A stretch of 64,000 nucleotides of DNA from Bacteroidota bacterium (GTDB lineage: Bacteria; Bacteroidota; Bacteroidia; Bacteroidales; Paludibacteraceae): the NCBI GenBank assembly GCA_017860295.1, contig JAFNAS010000018.1, positions 55,426 through 119,425 of the forward strand. Reading direction: 5' to 3'. Made by a program: the position numbers and the translations under genes. Numbering within the stretch: the first letter of the stretch is position 1; every line of letters begins with the position of its first letter. Below are positions 8,569 through 17,487 of this stretch, piece after piece. Below the pieces are notes generated by a model. It was not told the DNA's origin. It worked only from the letters and a program-made list of their open reading frames with translations, and did not search any database.

Positions 8569-10176
8569 ATGCGCTACATTGTCTGTATATTGTCTCTTTT
8601 ATTCGTTTTGAGCTCTTGTCGACATTCATCACAGCAGAACGCGGTGCTACTATCGAAGGCAGATAAAATTATGGAGCAATCGCCCGACAGTGCCCTGCTA
8701 TGGCTCAAAAAAATCCAGCAGCCGAAAGAGCTTCTATCATCTAAAGATTTTGCCTTGTATTCACTTCTATTAAGTCAGGCGTATGACAAGAACGACATCG
8801 AAATACGATCCGACTCCCTGATCCAGCGCGCCGTTGATTACTTCTCGAACAAAAAAGATTACACCAGACTAGGATATGCGTTTTTTTATCTTTCCAGAAG
8901 CGAAAGGAATAAAGGAAATGCACAAGGCCAAGCCGAAGCGTTGCTAAAAGCCCTTTCGGTTGCCATCCAAAGCAATAATTTCGAACTGATCGGCCTGATT
9001 TATAGTGAAAAAGCATCTATTTATGAAGAACAGAACCAGCTTGATAGTATGATATCCTATAGCCAGTTGTCATATAATGCGTTAAAAAAAGGCAAGAATA
9101 TCAGAAACCAAAATATTGCTTTAATGAAAATTGGATACGGATATTATTTGTCCTACAATTTCAAAAAAGCACTATCCTATTATAAAAATGCAGAAAACAC
9201 AGCCAAATCTATACATGATAGTCCATTGCTATCCTCAATTTATAGCATCATAAGCTTATCTCACTATTACCAGAACGATTACAGAGAAGCTTTACTGTAT
9301 GCAAGAAAATCGCTAAATTATTCAGATGTGTATGATTTTGGAAAGTGGACAAGCATCTCTGCCATTTACATAAAATTAGGAGAGATAGATTCTGCCAAAC
9401 TTTATTTAAACAAGTGTTTACAAGGAGGAAATAAAACTCCAGACTGCTATTTGCTATTACAAGAAATTGCAGAAAAAGAGAAGAATTACTCACAGGCTAT
9501 CGCCTACTCAAAACAATACGCTACCCAGAAAGACTCTTTATTTAAACAATCTCTCGCAACGAGCTTTGCCGGAATGGAGAAGAAATATAATTACGAGCGC
9601 ATAGCGGCCGAAAACAAATCGCTTATTATTGTAAACCAACGGAATAAAATTGCAGTTCTCTTCTTATTATTAGGATTTAGTTGCATCATCGTCATTGTTC
9701 TATTATGGAGGTATCGACACAAACAAATCCAGCTGAAACAACATCAAGAACTGGTTGAAAAGGAGAAGGAGAACAACCTGCTGTTGCAACAACAAATAAA
9801 CATGCAAAACGCATTGATCAAAAATGTCGAGCACCACAAACGCACAGCCATTAAGCGCCTGGTTCCAAACAGTGTTGATTTTTCAACAGCCTCAGAAGAT
9901 ACAGCCTCCGATTCTCTGGTTCTATACGACGAACTGATTTCCAGTATCGATGGCCTCTACAATGGTTTCTCACAAAGGCTTAAATCCAACTTTCCCCAAC
10001 TAACTACTACCGACATCCTTATTTGTTGTCTTTTGCGCGCAGGTTTTGAATCTGGGATGATAGCCTCTGTTCTGGATACCCAAACCGACTCCTTCAATGT
10101 ACGACGCACCCGTTTACGCAAAAAACTCAAAATTCGACATGGAATAAATTTCTCCGATTTTCTTGCCGAATTTTAG
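8569..10176 (+). CDS. Membrane TPR regulator with lipoprotein-type signal and C-terminal HTH-like domain
   Basis: A protein of 535 residues with a one-component receptor layout. The N-terminus is a lipoprotein-like signal (MRYIVCILSLLFVLSSC, lipobox LSSC with C17). Residues 25-330 form tetratricopeptide-type helical repeats, for example LSYNFKKALSYYKNAENTA and YREALLYARKSLNY. One membrane helix (about 361-380) follows, then a basic coiled coil (381-430) and a C-terminal domain (about 455-535, TTTDILICCLLRAGFESGMI through VRRTRLRKKL) that resembles a LuxR-like DNA-binding fold. By topology the TPR part faces the periplasm and the C-terminus the cytoplasm. Such TPR regulators are common in Bacteroidales; ligand and targets are unknown. 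The next gene on this strand is the repeat-peptide gene. Confidence 0.8.
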   Translation: MRYIVCILSLLFVLSSCRHSSQQNAVLLSKADKIMEQSPDSALLWLKKIQQPKELLSSKDFALYSLLLSQAYDKNDIEIRSDSLIQRAVDYFSNKKDYTRLGYAFFYLSRSERNKGNAQGQAEALLKALSVAIQSNNFELIGLIYSEKASIYEEQNQLDSMISYSQLSYNALKKGKNIRNQNIALMKIGYGYYLSYNFKKALSYYKNAENTAKSIHDSPLLSSIYSIISLSHYYQNDYREALLYARKSLNYSDVYDFGKWTSISAIYIKLGEIDSAKLYLNKCLQGGNKTPDCYLLLQEIAEKEKNYSQAIAYSKQYATQKDSLFKQSLATSFAGMEKKYNYERIAAENKSLIIVNQRNKIAVLFLLLGFSCIIVIVLLWRYRHKQIQLKQHQELVEKEKENNLLLQQQINMQNALIKNVEHHKRTAIKRLVPNSVDFSTASEDTASDSLVLYDELISSIDGLYNGFSQRLKSNFPQLTTTDILICCLLRAGFESGMIASVLDTQTDSFNVRRTRLRKKLKIRHGINFSDFLAEF

Positions 10177-10933
10177 CCACTTTTTTGCCTCATTTCAACC
10201 CTCAATCTTCCATGTTAATACACAAAGAATATTATAAAAGTATATCCTTTTGTATATCTGAGTATTATTAACATCAATCTATCTTGATGTTAATATAATA
10301 TTTTGACGAGAAACAACACATCTCCTCCATTTTATATCCATCTTTGTAATGCAAACTAGTGCAATTCCTTTTATTCTGAGGAACAACAAAAGGAGTCATG
10401 AATAATTGTCTATAAGACTTCTGCTCGAATAAAGCATTCTTGAAAAGTTTGCAGACGACATGAGCATATCTGACTGTTCGTAGATATTTCATTTAGGTCA
10501 TAAAACAAAAGCTACAGTGCTAAGGCATCAAAGATATTGATTATTTTTCTCTTTAGATTTTGGTTTAGAAACAGGGCGACGAGATGTCGCTCTGCTTCTG
10601 GTTTGCAAAACTCACAAAAAATCATTTTATCTACGAAAGCATAATCAATTGATATTTTCAAAAAAGCTACAGATCTTTCGCTGACTCATAAACATAGTCG
10701 GACACATATATTCTGTTTTTACGCGTTATTTTCTCCTCTTTTTTAACAGCTTTTCTACAAGGGTAGCGACATGTTAATACCCAATCTATTTAAACCCAAA
10801 ACAAATCGAAGATTATCAATTTTTTATTATTATACTTCATCTTCTGTGCTAATATAATTTCTCATCAAAAATCGGCACATCTGAAGAGTTTTGTTTGTTC
10901 CTTTGTAAGGCAAACCAAACAAAATTCTCAAAG
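10177..10933. other. 757-base AT-rich intergenic region with hairpins and a duplicated leader motif
   Basis: No convincing gene is seen. A 12-bp stem (10266-10277 with 10284-10295, loop TCTATC) may end the TPR gene transcript. A second hairpin (10572-10580 with 10586-10594) contains GGGCGAC/GTCGCTC. The motif CTTTGTAATGCAAACTA (10342-10358) recurs at 15 of 17 bases as CTTTGTAAGGCAAACCA (10901-10917) just before the repeat-peptide gene, and GAGGAACAAC follows both copies (near 10378 and 10953). The first copy may be a decayed duplicate of the peptide gene's leader. Confidence 0.5.
10898..10905 (+). promoter_or_regulatory. Possible -7 element of the repeat-peptide gene
   Basis: TTCCTTTG, one base from the TAnnTTTG consensus and identical to the -7 element proposed for the trp leader at 50532. 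It lies 28 bases before the ATG at 10934. No clear -33 box is seen. Confidence 0.4.
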
Positions 10934-11287
10934 ATGAAAACAATTAATTTCCCCCTTAGAGGAACAACCATTATCCTCGCACTTTTCTTTGCATGCCATT
11001 TTATTGCAACTGCAAACATTCGGAATACACCGACTTATATATACTTTCATAGTAAAAATAGTCTGTCTTGTTCCTCTACCGGTCAGATGGCTCTCATCAA
11101 ATATCCAATACCGCCTATGCACATGGACAGTCAAAGCGATCAGTTGGCTCTTATAAAATATCCAATACCACCTATGCACATGGACAGTCAAAACGATCAG
11201 TTGGCCCTTATAAAATATCCAATACCACCTATGCACATGGACAGTCAAGGCATAAACTCAAAGAGTACAAACAAAATGAGATATTAA
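10934..11287 (+). CDS. Secreted multi-copy peptide precursor (three copies of a 15-residue unit)
   Basis: A protein of 117 residues that I do not recognise. The ATG at 10934 gives a good signal peptide (MKTINFPLRGTTIILALFF, cleavage likely after ...FIATA). About 22 residues follow, with a single mature cysteine (LSCSSTGQM), and then three copies of ALIKYPIPPMHMDSQ joined by SDQL and NDQL, ending GINSKSTNKMRY. The core is unchanged in all three copies although the DNA differs at several third positions; the only residue change between units is Ser/Asn in the linker. This is what a precursor cut into identical peptides would look like, or a repeat surface protein. The PPMHMD part could bind metal (inference). 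It follows the TPR regulator and converges on a TonB receptor. Confidence 0.7.
   Translation: MKTINFPLRGTTIILALFFACHFIATANIRNTPTYIYFHSKNSLSCSSTGQMALIKYPIPPMHMDSQSDQLALIKYPIPPMHMDSQNDQLALIKYPIPPMHMDSQGINSKSTNKMRY
11090..11248 (+). repeat. Three tandem 57-base coding repeats (last one 45 bases)
   Basis: Units begin at 11090, 11147 and 11204 (period 57 bases, 19 codons; the third stops after the 15-codon core). Units 1 and 2 differ at three synonymous sites in the core and one linker codon (AGC/AAC); units 2 and 3 differ at one synonymous site. Confidence 0.95.
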
Positions 11288-11333
11288 GAAACATTCAAAA
11301 GGTCTTTCATTGTAGTGTATATATTTCAAACGA

Positions 11334-11367
11334 AAAGGCTGACAGAGACAACACACTGTCAGCCTTT
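11334..11367. terminator. Bidirectional terminator between peptide gene and TonB receptor
   Basis: A 12-bp perfect stem (11334-11345 with 11356-11367) with a 10-base loop, followed by a T-rich stretch on the plus strand and A-rich bases before it. It separates the convergent peptide and receptor genes. Confidence 0.85.
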
Positions 11368-11383
11368 CAATTTTTAAGAGTAG

Positions 11384-13474
11384 TTACAATTGATATCCGG
11401 CGCTAAGCCAGACAGCTCTCGCATCGCGATTCCGGGAAATATATTGTTGTGAACCCATCGCATTGAATGTCGTTCTCTCTTCAGCTGAGTTAAATACATT
11501 ATCGATTGAGAGTGTTAGTTTCAGTCGGTTTTTGCAACCGGAATATGACAGAGAGCTTCCGACGGAACCCAAAGCGGCAATTTCTCCCTGAACCGTCAGT
11601 TGGCGGTCGGTATAGTATCCATACACGTTCCAAACAAGCCCCAGCGGCAATTTCAACATCAAACTTCCTTTCGCATCGACAGAATACCTCCCTTTGATTC
11701 CATAGCCTTGCCGTGCACCGTCGATTTCATAATGATACCCCGTTGCCGAGACCTCTGCAGTAAGCAAGCGATAGGGTTTCCATGCAACATTAAACTCAAA
11801 CCCAACATCTTGAGAATGAGAAGCATTTTCTTTCATCCAAACAGTAATGCCATTTACAATTTTCGCCAAATCGACCAATTGATCCTGTCGGTACCGATAA
11901 AACAATACCGGATTCAAGATAATCGTTCCGACTCTTGTGGTATTTGAAAGCTCTGCTGAATGCACAAGCTCATTCTGAAGCTCAGGATTACCCTGATGAA
12001 TATAGGTAGCGTCACTTCTGTCAACAAACGGATTCAGATCATTGAGGACAGGACGATTCAGTCTCTCCTGATAACGCATAGACCACGATGAAAACGAAGA
12101 TTTTTGATAAACAACTTCGATATGAGGAAGCATATAAAATTTATTTTGCTTCGTCCGATTCGCATCCTCATCTCTACCTCCGTTACGATCGTCAAACTGA
12201 GCTTGAAATCCGATAAGATAGTGCCATTGTCCTGTATTGTAATTAACTTCGGCATATCCGGTATGAAGATTTCTGTTCAATGCATAGTCATTGCTTTTAG
12301 AAGCATTGCGTACCCAAGCAGAATTGACCAGATCGTCGTCTGAAGCTGAATAATTATCTTGATGCCACTGTCCGTTATAACCTATCTGACCTGTAAACCC
12401 ACCAGAAAACTGTTTCGATAGTTTTACAGAGGCAAACCATTGATGCTTATTTTGTGCAATAAAAAGACGATCCTGAGCAAGAATGATGTCTGTCCCCGGT
12501 TTTTTGTTGGCAAAGTTATTTCCCTGGTTATAATCAAAATTATCGTAGTTCATAGTAGCCTCAAACCAGGCTTTTTGCTCTTTCCAGATGTGTTTCCATG
12601 TCAACCCCTCGGAATTGCCTGTCTGTTTCTCCGAATTGTTACGCTGACGCAGAACATTAGCAACAATAACGCCCGACGTATTGGTTTTCATATTATTAAT
12701 ATTCCCCAGACGATCATAACTCATTGTTTGGAAGAGACCTGTAAAGTCAATAATATCGGATGAGCCACACAAATATTGAGCATTAAGCATGGCTATATGT
12801 GTATGTGGCCATGCAGCCGCATTATTACTCATCTGAGCAGTACCGGTTTTGTCTACTGTCGTTTTCTTGTAGATCCGATAACGGTACTCTTTTCTGAAAT
12901 CATAACCGGCTTGCCATCTGAATTTGCCGATACGCGATCCAGCAAGAACTGATGCATTATAGCGGTTATTCGCACCTCTGGCAAGAGTTATCTTGCATCC
13001 GTTCTTATCTGAAAACGCCGATGAAAAGATAAAATCCACCGCTCCGGCTTCTCCTTCGTTTATACTTGAAGTCGGTAGCATATTAAATACAAGAATGGAC
13101 GAAAAGAGTTCAACTGGCATCTGAATCAGCAAATCACTTCGATTTTCTTCAAATAGAGTTAGCGGAATACCTTCAAACAGCAGGGTTACCTTGCTATTTC
13201 CTCTCAAACGGATATTCCCTTCTATATCGGAACTAAGAGAGGGTATTTGTTGCAACATTGCTGCTGTTGTGAAACTTGAAGCAGTGGCCTTACTGGCAAC
13301 GTTCAGTGCTTTAAATACAGAAAGTGATCGTGCTGTTTTTTTCTCGGTTATCTGCACTTCATTAAGTTGCTTTTCAATTGTTGCCGGAATCGAATCTGCA
13401 TAGCCAACACCACCGACATGCAAAGGATTGAAAAAAAACACTATAATCACAATCACAATGATATTCTTACACAT
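11384..13474 (-). CDS. TonB-dependent outer membrane receptor
   Basis: A protein of about 696 residues. It has a hydrophobic signal (MCKNIIVIVIIVFFFNP), a short linker with LNEVQITEKK, a plug domain (about residues 55-170, with IPSLSSDIEGNIRLRGNSKV and LLFEGIPL), and a beta-barrel of the outer membrane protein beta-barrel family ending in AVWLSAGYQL. It lacks the N-terminal carboxypeptidase-like domain found in SusC proteins, and no SusD partner is beside it, so it is not a classic glycan-uptake pair. Such receptors import metal complexes, cofactors or peptides. A start four codons upstream (13486) is also possible. It is convergent with the repeat-peptide gene, so any functional link is positional only. 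Confidence 0.88.
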   Translation of the reverse strand: MCKNIIVIVIIVFFFNPLHVGGVGYADSIPATIEKQLNEVQITEKKTARSLSVFKALNVASKATASSFTTAAMLQQIPSLSSDIEGNIRLRGNSKVTLLFEGIPLTLFEENRSDLLIQMPVELFSSILVFNMLPTSSINEGEAGAVDFIFSSAFSDKNGCKITLARGANNRYNASVLAGSRIGKFRWQAGYDFRKEYRYRIYKKTTVDKTGTAQMSNNAAAWPHTHIAMLNAQYLCGSSDIIDFTGLFQTMSYDRLGNINNMKTNTSGVIVANVLRQRNNSEKQTGNSEGLTWKHIWKEQKAWFEATMNYDNFDYNQGNNFANKKPGTDIILAQDRLFIAQNKHQWFASVKLSKQFSGGFTGQIGYNGQWHQDNYSASDDDLVNSAWVRNASKSNDYALNRNLHTGYAEVNYNTGQWHYLIGFQAQFDDRNGGRDEDANRTKQNKFYMLPHIEVVYQKSSFSSWSMRYQERLNRPVLNDLNPFVDRSDATYIHQGNPELQNELVHSAELSNTTRVGTIILNPVLFYRYRQDQLVDLAKIVNGITVWMKENASHSQDVGFEFNVAWKPYRLLTAEVSATGYHYEIDGARQGYGIKGRYSVDAKGSLMLKLPLGLVWNVYGYYTDRQLTVQGEIAALGSVGSSLSYSGCKNRLKLTLSIDNVFNSAEERTTFNAMGSQQYISRNRDARAVWLSAGYQL

Positions 13475-13588
13475 AAAATAAACCACTTAAAATTAGAATG
13501 TTATAAATAATTTTGTCTTTCGAAGGCAGACATAATAAAAGAAAGAGGGAATCATTTAAGATACCCTCTCCTTCATTTTTTGAAAATA

Positions 13589-14401
13589 TTAAATTCGATT
13601 GATTAACTCTTTCATTATTAGAGTCATAAATGGCTGTACATCGTTTGCTATTTGCTGTACCTCCTCATGCGTGACTTCAATAATTTTGTCTGGAACGCCC
13701 AGATCGGTAATAATAGAAATAGCAAAAGTCCTCATGCCTGAATGATGAGCGACTATCACTTCAGGAACGGTAGACATTCCTACTGCATCACCCCCTATAA
13801 TGTGGAAATAGTTATATTCTGCAGGAGTTTCGAATGTCGGACCCTGAGTGCCGACATATACACCTTTTTTGATCCTAATGTTATTTTCACGAGCAATTTC
13901 TTCGGCTTTGGCAATCAGCCGCTTGTCATACGCTTCACTCATATCGGGAAACCTAGGTCCCAGTTCATTGTAATTTTTGCCACGCAAAGGATGCTCCGGA
14001 AAAAGATTGATATGATCGGAAATAATCATCAGATCTCCGATTTCAAATCCTGGATTCATCCCTCCGGCTGCATTAGACAAAAAAAGTGTGTTTATGCCGA
14101 ATGCATGCATAACACGAATCGGGAATGTTACCTGTTTCATATCATAGCCCTCATAATAGTGAAAACGTCCCTGCATGGCCAGCACCAAATTGTTCCCAAG
14201 CTTACCAATAATCAATTTCCCCTTATGCCCTTCTACTGTCGATACAGGAAAATTAGGAATATCTTCATATGCAATTTCTTCTTTTTCAGCAATTTGAGTT
14301 GCCAGATTTCCCAAGCCAGTTCCTAAAACAATACCGACTTCAGGACGACGACTAATTTTCTTTTTTAGAAAATCGGAGGTTTCTTGAATTTTCTTTAACA
14401 T
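13589..14401 (-). CDS. Purine nucleoside phosphorylase (trimeric, PNP class I)
   Basis: A cytoplasmic enzyme of 270 residues that splits purine nucleosides with phosphate for salvage. Family marks are GIVLGTGLGNLA (phosphate loop), GRFHYYEGY, LSNAAGGMNP, and the substrate-binding GPTFETPAEY with GGDAVGMSTVPE. The N-terminus (MLKKIQETSDFLKKK) fits the family start, which means the first 50 bases overlap the end of lpxK in another frame. It is the last gene of sppA-lpxK-pnp. Confidence 0.95.
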   Translation of the reverse strand: MLKKIQETSDFLKKKISRRPEVGIVLGTGLGNLATQIAEKEEIAYEDIPNFPVSTVEGHKGKLIIGKLGNNLVLAMQGRFHYYEGYDMKQVTFPIRVMHAFGINTLFLSNAAGGMNPGFEIGDLMIISDHINLFPEHPLRGKNYNELGPRFPDMSEAYDKRLIAKAEEIARENNIRIKKGVYVGTQGPTFETPAEYNYFHIIGGDAVGMSTVPEVIVAHHSGMRTFAISIITDLGVPDKIIEVTHEEVQQIANDVQPFMTLIMKELINRI

Positions 14402-15470
14402 AGGTGAGTAATTGTTGATTGAATTTTGGTTCTTGACCTGCTAAAAACTTTACTTTGACGGGCAATACATAAATGCAAGGTTTCAATTCATCCGGCAATT
14501 GAGTGTCATTCACTATTCGTGCTGCATCTTTTTCTGTAACAAGTATAATTTTAGGCAGCTGCGTTGCATCAAATTTTTTCTGTATTACGCCATAATCTTT
14601 TCGGGAAAAATCATGATGATCCGGAAAAACAAATTTGTCGTAATGAGGAGTGAATTTCTCAACATGCTCGTAAATCCCCTGCGGAGAAACGATTCCTGTC
14701 ACTATCAGAACGTAGATCCCTTTACTCAGATCATCCATAACAATAGGCTGCGAACTGGCCTGATCTTTAAATAACGGATATATCTCATCGTATTGGTAGG
14801 TAGTAAAATAAAGCGTCTGATATGGGAAAGCATTGATTTTTTTCGATATAACTCGAAAGTCCATCGGATGAAGCGTTTCCGGACATTTCGATACAATAAT
14901 GATGTTGGCTCTATTTTTACAGTGGATTGGTTCGCGCAAACGTCCGTAAGGTAAAATATGATCGTCGGTAAAAAGCCGGTTACAGTCGGTTATAAGAATA
15001 TTCAATCCCGGAGTGACATAACGGTGCTGAAAAGCATCATCGAGCACAATAGCAGAAAGAGATTGCTCATTTTTATTAGCCAGCAATCTGGAAATTCCCC
15101 TACGCCTATTGCCATCAACGGCTACGACCACTTCGGGGAATTTGTGCTTGATCTGATACGACTCATCGCCAAGGGTAGCCCCCGTGGAAAGCTCATCGGC
15201 GAGGACAAACCCTGCAGTTTTACGTTTATAACCCCGGCTAAGCGTAGCTACTTTCATCGAGCGGCTTAACAGAGAGATGATATATTCGGTATGAGGTGTT
15301 TTTCCGGTTCCGCCAACCGTAAGATTTCCAACCGAAATCACTGGAAAATCGAAACTCTTACTTTGAAGAATATTGCGATCAAACAACCAGTTTCGAGTGC
15401 GCACAATGACAGCGTAGACACCAGACAGCATCCACAGCATCAAATCAACAACAAAAAACCGCTTGTTCAT
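14352..15470 (-). CDS. lpxK: Tetraacyldisaccharide 4'-kinase LpxK
   Basis: A membrane-bound kinase of 372 residues that phosphorylates the lipid A disaccharide at the 4' position. It has an N-terminal membrane anchor (FVVDLMLWMLSGVYAVIV), the Walker-type loop GNLTVGGTGKTPHTEY near residue 48, LSRGYKRKT, and the catalytic-site region DDAFQHRYV. It starts 12 bases after sppA and overlaps the phosphorylase gene by 50 bases, so the three genes form one transcript. Its presence confirms a lipid A-making outer membrane. Confidence 0.95.
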   Translation of the reverse strand: MNKRFFVVDLMLWMLSGVYAVIVRTRNWLFDRNILQSKSFDFPVISVGNLTVGGTGKTPHTEYIISLLSRSMKVATLSRGYKRKTAGFVLADELSTGATLGDESYQIKHKFPEVVVAVDGNRRRGISRLLANKNEQSLSAIVLDDAFQHRYVTPGLNILITDCNRLFTDDHILPYGRLREPIHCKNRANIIIVSKCPETLHPMDFRVISKKINAFPYQTLYFTTYQYDEIYPLFKDQASSQPIVMDDLSKGIYVLIVTGIVSPQGIYEHVEKFTPHYDKFVFPDHHDFSRKDYGVIQKKFDATQLPKIILVTEKDAARIVNDTQLPDELKPCIYVLPVKVKFLAGQEPKFNQQLLTYVKENSRNLRFSKKEN

Positions 15471-15482
15471 AGTGATAAAACA

Positions 15483-17237
15483 TTATTTTACGGTGATACC
15501 CAGCGGCATCAGGGCTTGTATTCCCTGAAGAGACGACACATCCCGTATCTGCTTTAGATAAGGATAATATTCACCCAACTGTGCTTTCTGAACGCGCTCC
15601 TGCATTTTGGCATCTAAACTGCTCATGAATTTTTCTATAAAACTCTTTTGTTTGGGATATTCCACTATATTGTACGTACTAAGATGCGTTTTCTTTGCTA
15701 TTAAAACAACAGCATCGTTCAAATTTCCCAATGCATCGACCAATCCCAGCCGTTTTGCCTGTTCTCCAGTCCACACGCGACCTTCGGCAATTTTCTTTAT
15801 GGCATCCGGAGTCATTTTACGACCTGTAGCGCAATGATTGACAAACGTTTCATACGTGTGATTGACATAGGCTTGCAAAAGATCCCTTTCTTCGGGATTC
15901 ATTGCCTGGTTCACACTAGGTAAATCGCTGTATTTGTTTGTCTTAACGCCATCAAAACTTAGACCGACCTTCTTTGCCAAACCACTGACATTCGGAAACA
16001 TACCAAAAACACCAATAGACCCGGTAAGGGTATTAGGCTGAGCAATAATCATATCGGCCGGAACCGAGATATAGTAACCTCCCGAGGCGGCATAATCTCC
16101 CATCGAAACAAAGATCGGTTTTTGGTTCTTAATCAGATTTACCTCTCTCCAAATCAACTCGGAACCCAAAGCGCTTCCTCCCGGCGAATTCACCCGAAAC
16201 ACAACCGCCTTGATTTTATCATCTTTACGCACTTTCGCCAATGTTTCAACCATTTCTTCCGATGAAATTCCATCAGAGTTAACCCCATCAATTTCTCCGT
16301 AAGCATAAACAACAGCAATTTTATTTTCGGAAATTTTCTCATCCGATGCCGCATTCTTCATCGTTTCCAGTTTCACCAGCGACAAATCATCTTTTTCCTT
16401 CGCACCAATTTTTTTCTTGAGGTAACTTTGAATGCCATCATCATACAGCAACGAATCGACCAAACGAACTTTAACCAGTTCTGCCGCCGGTTTGAACGAA
16501 ATTCCCTGATCTGCAAACAGATTTAGCTGTTCGGGGGTTATTCTTCGAGAAGAAGCGACGTCGTCAACAACCGTCTTCCATATCGAATTGGAGAAAGCGG
16601 TTACCTGCTCCCGATTGGCATCACTCATTTTCGTTGTAATGAATGGCTCCACAGCCGATTTATAGGTACCTACCCGCACCACTTGCATTTCGACTCCCAG
16701 TTTATCAAACGTCCCTTTGTAAAACGTCTTCTGAACAGCGACACCATGCCAATTCACCATCCCTTCCGGGTTCAGAAATACTTTGTCGGCCACACTGGCA
16801 ATATAATAGCTTCCCTGACTGTAAAAAGCGCCATAGGCATAAATAAATTTTCCACTCTGCTTAAAATCAGTAAGAGCCTGACGAACTTCACGCAAAGACG
16901 CCGGCGCAGCCATTAAGCTTCCTGCCTCAAGATAAATTCCTTTTATATTTTCGTTGGTTTTAGCCTTTTTAATGGCGGAAAGGATATCGTTCAATCCCAT
17001 TTCTTGAGTACGGTCCGAATAAGTTTTCAACAGAGATGCAAACGGATTATCTTCCGATCGTTCAATTATTTGCCCGTTGAGACTGAGAACAAAAACACTA
17101 TTTGGTTTAACGGTCGTTTCTTCGGACGACGAAGCTGCAATGCCGCCTAAGATTCCTAATAAGATGAAAAACAAAAAAACAGAGGCTAAAATAACAGCCA
17201 CAAACGTTGCCAAGACAATTTTTAGAAAACTTTTCAT
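15483..17237 (-). CDS. sppA: Signal peptide peptidase SppA, 67K type
   Basis: A double-domain SppA of 584 residues that degrades cleaved signal peptides in the membrane. One N-terminal membrane helix (IVLATFVAVILASVFLFFIL) is followed by two ClpP-like domains. The general-base lysine is expected in the N-terminal repeat (VGTYKSAVEPF) and the nucleophilic serine in the C-terminal repeat (MGDYAASGGYY), after VNSPGGSALGSE. Length matches E. coli-type 67K SppA, not the short bacillus form. Confidence 0.95.
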   Translation of the reverse strand: MKSFLKIVLATFVAVILASVFLFFILLGILGGIAASSSEETTVKPNSVFVLSLNGQIIERSEDNPFASLLKTYSDRTQEMGLNDILSAIKKAKTNENIKGIYLEAGSLMAAPASLREVRQALTDFKQSGKFIYAYGAFYSQGSYYIASVADKVFLNPEGMVNWHGVAVQKTFYKGTFDKLGVEMQVVRVGTYKSAVEPFITTKMSDANREQVTAFSNSIWKTVVDDVASSRRITPEQLNLFADQGISFKPAAELVKVRLVDSLLYDDGIQSYLKKKIGAKEKDDLSLVKLETMKNAASDEKISENKIAVVYAYGEIDGVNSDGISSEEMVETLAKVRKDDKIKAVVFRVNSPGGSALGSELIWREVNLIKNQKPIFVSMGDYAASGGYYISVPADMIIAQPNTLTGSIGVFGMFPNVSGLAKKVGLSFDGVKTNKYSDLPSVNQAMNPEERDLLQAYVNHTYETFVNHCATGRKMTPDAIKKIAEGRVWTGEQAKRLGLVDALGNLNDAVVLIAKKTHLSTYNIVEYPKQKSFIEKFMSSLDAKMQERVQKAQLGEYYPYLKQIRDVSSLQGIQALMPLGITVK

Positions 17238-17455
17238 TCGTATGGAAATTTGTTGTGTATGGTCGTTGAAAACAATTGAAAGATCAACGGTGCTAAATTC
17301 AGTAATAAACCCATTTATATTGCCTAAAAAACTGTTTCTTTCTCGTTCTCAAGCAACCTGTTTAGTTCTAAAGTTCAACTTACAATGACACTTTATTGTC
17401 TCCGTTTTTTTAAATAATTGAAAATAACTTGAAATATTTCAACCCTTTGGATGAA

Positions 17456-17487
17456 CAAAAGTAATGCTTTTTTTTCGATTGTGACAA
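17456..17487 (-). promoter_or_regulatory. Candidate promoter of sppA-lpxK-pnp
   Basis: On the minus strand TTG (17485-17487), 21 bases, then TACTTTTG (17456-17463), matching TAnnTTTG. The leader would be about 210 bases long, longer than others in the window. Confidence 0.4.

Noticed and set aside
10274..10492. A 72-residue frame on the minus strand in the TPR-peptide gap
   Set aside because: No signal, family motif or promoter; rich in Cys, Tyr and Phe as expected of random AT-rich DNA.
11090..11248. CRISPR-like array of three 57-base repeats
   Set aside because: The repeats are directly adjacent with no spacers and lie in frame within a secreted protein; this is a coding repeat.
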